Shown here one piece after another: positions 61,199-64,000 of a stretch of 64,000 nt of DNA (positions within the stretch are counted from its first letter, which is position 1; every line of letters begins with the position of its first letter). Made by a program: the position numbers and the translations under genes. Source of the DNA: Frankiales bacterium (GTDB lineage: Bacteria > Actinomycetota > Actinomycetes > Mycobacteriales > SCTD01); contig JAODNQ010000270.1 in assembly GCA_025464695.1 (NCBI GenBank), forward strand, positions 1 to 64,000. Reading direction: 5' to 3'. Under the pieces are notes generated by a model. The model ran no database searches. It saw only the letters and a program-made list of their open reading frames with translations, and was not told the origin of the DNA.

Positions 61199-61518
61199 TA
61201 CCTCCCCCTGGTACGACGCTCCGCGTCCCGCCCGACCCCCGGTGCCCTCGCGGCCCGGGGGTCGCGCGCTGTCCGGACTCCTCGTCACCAGTGACACGCG
61301 GGCGGCCACGCCTAGTACCAGCGGGAGTGACGCATGGTCCCTTCCGCCCATCTTGCTCCAGAGTGGTGTCCGTCACATGGTGCCCGAGCCAGAGTTCGTG
61401 CCACGGCGCCGCTCAGGCGTCCGGGCACGCTCAGATCCGACGGCATCACTGGTCGCCTACGGCCGTCGGGGAGCGAGAGGCGAAACCGCGCCCCCTCTCC
61501 GGCAGGGAAGGCACGGGC
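61199..61518. other. Leader region before the MBG-repeat gene
   Basis: 320 bp containing the hairpin at 61233-61264 and then a G/C-rich stretch without a supported gene. Frames at 61334-61594 and 61446-61697 are Arg/Ser/Ala-rich shadows. No promoter is certain; I looked for a c-di-GMP or c-di-AMP aptamer and found none I could support. Confidence 0.45.
61233..61264 (+). terminator. Hairpin after hbhA
   Basis: 10-bp stem (61233-61242 with 61255-61264), 12-nt loop, GC-rich. Confidence 0.6.
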
Positions 61519-64000
61519 ATGCAGCTCCGGCCAAGCGCAACACGAGGGCGGCTGCTTGCGGCCGCCACCGCCTTCACGACTGTGGCGGGCGTGACCGGCA
61601 CCGCCTTGCTCAGCGCCGCGGTGATCGCGACCCCCGCGGCGTCGGCTGCCACTGCACCGACCGTCGGGTGCACCAGCGGGGCAGACCGCCTCAACACGGG
61701 TCACGACAGCCTGACGGGCGGAACCCTCTCCAACGGCCAGCAGGACGCGACCTGGACCGTCGTCGGCCCTGTAGAGACGGGGCTCGGCGTCACGAGCCCC
61801 AAGACCAAGGCCCTGCAGGCACCGACGACGGCCGTCCCCAAGCCGGCCCTCGTGGGCAAGGCCGCGGCTGTCTACGTCGACAGCCCGTACGGCAACGCCC
61901 AGTGGATCTCACAGGAGGGGGTGGGCGGGTCCAGCCCGGACGCGGACTGGTGGTACACGGCCAGCTTCGAGCTCAGCCCCGAGGTCGACGCCAGCACGTT
62001 CGCCCTGAAGCTGAACTTCTACGCGGACAACTCCGTCAACGAGGTCTACGTCAACGGCGCAGCACAGAGCGGCCTGACCGCCGGGCTGCCGTCTTACGCT
62101 GCTGGGACCGACCCGTACCAGGCGAACGGCTTCAGCGCGGGTAGGGGGTCCAACACGACCCTCAAGAGCGACTGGCAGGCCGGCCACAACACGATCCAGG
62201 TGCAGATCAAGAGCGGCGCCAACGCTGAAGGCTTCCTCGCCCAGGTCGTGCCGTTCCCGACCTGCACGGTCACCGTTCAGGTCAGAGGCTCGCAGACGTA
62301 CGGCGGGAGCGACCGCACGCTCACCTGGCAGGCGTCGGGCGGCCCTGATCCGACAGGCACCCTGTCCTGCGCCGTCTCGCCCACGCTGCCGGTCTCGAAG
62401 CTCACGCTCGACACCAGTTCCTGCACAGGGCTCGTCGCGCCCGCCGGCTACGCCCTGCGCTACGTCGGTGGCAACGACGCGTTCGTCGTGAACCGGGCGG
62501 CCCTCACCGTCACGCCCGCGGCCACAAGCGCGATGTACGGCTCCAGTCCGACGGTCGGCCCCGTCTACAGCGGCTTCGTCAACGGAGAGGGCCCGGCCAA
62601 GCTGACGACTCAAGCCACCTGCGGCGTCGTGGCCACCAGCGTCCTGCACGTCGGCGGCCACCCGACCGCCTGCTCCGGCGCGTCGGCCGCGAACTACACG
62701 GTCGAGTACAAGCCCGGCACGGCCACGATCACCCGCGCTCCGCTGGCGGTCACCGCGAGTTCCTCGTCGGCCGCGTACGGCACCACGCCCGACGTCACGG
62801 CGGCCTACGAGGGCTTCGCGTACACCGACAGTGCAGCCAGCCTCACCACGCCCGCGTCCTGCACGACCACGGCCACGGCGGCTTCGCTGCCCGGCGTCTA
62901 CCCCACGACCTGCTCGGGGGCCGTTTCCGGTGACTACGACTTCTCCTACTCCGCCGGCAAGTACACGGTCGGCAAGGGCGTCGTCACCGTCACCGCCTCC
63001 AGCCCCACGATGACGTACGGCAGCGACGCTCCCGCGGTCACGCCGAGCTACGCCGGCTTCGTCGGTGACCGGAACAGCACGTCTGCCAGCTTCCAGTCCC
63101 CGACCTGCACCACGACGGCCGGGCCGACCACCCACGTCGCGGACACCGCGCCGATAACGACCTGCAGCGGCGCCAAGGACCCCGCCTACGACTTCGTCTA
63201 CGTGCCCGGCAGGGTCAGCGTGCAGGCAGCGGCCGTGACGCTGACTGCTGACGACGCGAGCAAGGTGTACGGCGACGCCGTCCGGCCCGTCGGTTCCTCC
63301 GCCAAGGGTCTGAAGAACGATCAGACGTCGGCCGCGCTCGGTGCCGCCTGCGCGACGGCCGCCATGGCCGGCTCGCCCGTCCTGCCCGCCGGCTACGCCA
63401 CGACCTGCTCGGGAGCCACCAACCCGGACTACGACGTCACCTACGTCCCCGGCACGCTGACCGTGACGCCCAGGCCCCTGACCATCACCGCCTCGGCCGG
63501 CACGATGGTCTACGGCGGGACCGTGCCGGACGTGGCGGCGAGCTACACCCTGCTGTTCCAGGACACCCTCGACACGGAGCCGGTCTGCCGCACTGCTGCC
63601 ACCAGCAGCTCGAACACCGGCGACTACACCAGCTCCTGCGACGGGGCCGAGGACACGGACTACGCCATCACGTACGCGACCGGCACGACGCAGGTCATGC
63701 GCGCTCCGCTCACCATCGGTGCGGACAGCGTCACCATCACCTACGGCGACGCGCTGCCGACCTTCACCCCGAAGGGTGTCGGCTTCGTCAACGGGGACAC
63801 GACCGCAGCCCTCGGCAAGGGCCTGCTCTGCGACGTCGCCGTCACCGGCATCGCGCCGGTCACGAGCGACGGCTACCCGATCACCTGTGGGGGCGGGGTG
63901 ACGGGGAACTACGAGGTCGCCACGACGACCGGCACGCTCACGGTCGCGCCCAAGGCGCTCACCATCACCGCCAGCAGTCCCAGCAGCGTCTACGGCGCGA
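61519..64000 (+). CDS. Large secreted MBG-repeat protein, N-terminal part
   Basis: ATG 61519 with GGGAAGG upstream; the frame stays open to the window edge (about 827 residues seen). Signal peptide (about 1-46, ending ASAATA), then a beta-sandwich-like domain (about 50-255, e.g. WQAGHNTIQVQIKSGANAEG) and then six full repeats of about 75-80 residues plus the start of a seventh. Each repeat begins LTVTA-like, has a YG-T/D turn and a pair of Cys (ATC..TCSGA), as in MBG_2 domains found in adhesins. It should end downstream of the window. Confidence 0.75.
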   Translation, partial: MQLRPSATRGRLLAAATAFTTVAGVTGTALLSAAVIATPAASAATAPTVGCTSGADRLNTGHDSLTGGTLSNGQQDATWTVVGPVETGLGVTSPKTKALQAPTTAVPKPALVGKAAAVYVDSPYGNAQWISQEGVGGSSPDADWWYTASFELSPEVDASTFALKLNFYADNSVNEVYVNGAAQSGLTAGLPSYAAGTDPYQANGFSAGRGSNTTLKSDWQAGHNTIQVQIKSGANAEGFLAQVVPFPTCTVTVQVRGSQTYGGSDRTLTWQASGGPDPTGTLSCAVSPTLPVSKLTLDTSSCTGLVAPAGYALRYVGGNDAFVVNRAALTVTPAATSAMYGSSPTVGPVYSGFVNGEGPAKLTTQATCGVVATSVLHVGGHPTACSGASAANYTVEYKPGTATITRAPLAVTASSSSAAYGTTPDVTAAYEGFAYTDSAASLTTPASCTTTATAASLPGVYPTTCSGAVSGDYDFSYSAGKYTVGKGVVTVTASSPTMTYGSDAPAVTPSYAGFVGDRNSTSASFQSPTCTTTAGPTTHVADTAPITTCSGAKDPAYDFVYVPGRVSVQAAAVTLTADDASKVYGDAVRPVGSSAKGLKNDQTSAALGAACATAAMAGSPVLPAGYATTCSGATNPDYDVTYVPGTLTVTPRPLTITASAGTMVYGGTVPDVAASYTLLFQDTLDTEPVCRTAATSSSNTGDYTSSCDGAEDTDYAITYATGTTQVMRAPLTIGADSVTITYGDALPTFTPKGVGFVNGDTTAALGKGLLCDVAVTGIAPVTSDGYPITCGGGVTGNYEVATTTGTLTVAPKALTITASSPSSVYGA

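Noticed and set aside
61380..61515. Possible c-di-GMP or c-di-AMP riboswitch before the MBG-repeat gene
   Set aside because: The stretch has several short pairings, but I could not match the conserved cores of GEMM-I, GEMM-II or ydaO-type aptamers.

Overview
The window is very GC-rich DNA with GTG starts, GTGA/ATGA gene overlaps and many leaderless-looking promoters. Together with the gene content (RsiG-like anti-sigma factor, XRE-HbhA pair, nitrobindin-type FABP protein, Tad pilus genes, a PF06089-type asparaginase), this points to an actinomycete (Actinomycetota). A Frankiales, Geodermatophilales or Motilibacterales-like relative is my best guess, but the order is inference.

Layout. (1) 1-4250, minus strand: end of a Tad/Flp pilus operon (TadG-like, two TadE-like, CpaB, CpaE, start of CpaF). 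(2) 4339-9251: DsrE protein, GAF protein, a DUF916 plus WxL-like surface pair with a 33-residue membrane peptide, a secreted esterase and an acyl-CoA dehydrogenase. (3) 9487-42092: a large exopolysaccharide (EPS) and surface-glycan region. It has two polyprenyl-phosphate sugar transferases, two GDP-mannose dehydratases, GDP-fucose synthase, UDP-HexNAc dehydrogenase, UDP-glucuronate decarboxylase-like SDR, a Wzy-like polymerase, a Wzx-like flippase, a Wzz/BY-kinase, six glycosyltransferase-type proteins, three methyltransferases, VanZ, PAP2 and DUF4012 proteins. Scattered among them are five very small zinc-ribbon proteins of three types and a membrane GGDEF diguanylate cyclase. Two tracts (about 24.5-28.0 kb and 32.6-34.9 kb) have low coding density. 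(4) 42089-43356: PabC-like enzyme and Fur regulator fired from overlapping divergent promoters. (5) 43475-48872: three tandem secreted proteins that share one C-terminal module of about 178 residues and are separated by terminators. (6) 48959-57381: YgfZ, a 905-residue DUF4388/coiled-coil protein, RsiG, asparaginase and a membrane-protein/MerR operon. (7) 57394-64000: HATPase protein, AlgX/AlgJ-like SGNH protein, XRE regulator with HbhA, and the start of a large secreted MBG-repeat protein cut by the window edge.

How it fits together. Most of the window builds the cell surface: pilus, EPS, secreted adhesin-like proteins and HbhA. Cyclic di-GMP is a plausible common signal, because the diguanylate cyclase lies inside the EPS region and the RsiG-like protein carries two complete c-di-GMP-binding motifs. 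The DsrE, FABP, Fur, YgfZ, RsiG and asparaginase genes resemble a conserved actinobacterial core block that the EPS region appears to have split; this comes from memory of related genomes and needs checking.
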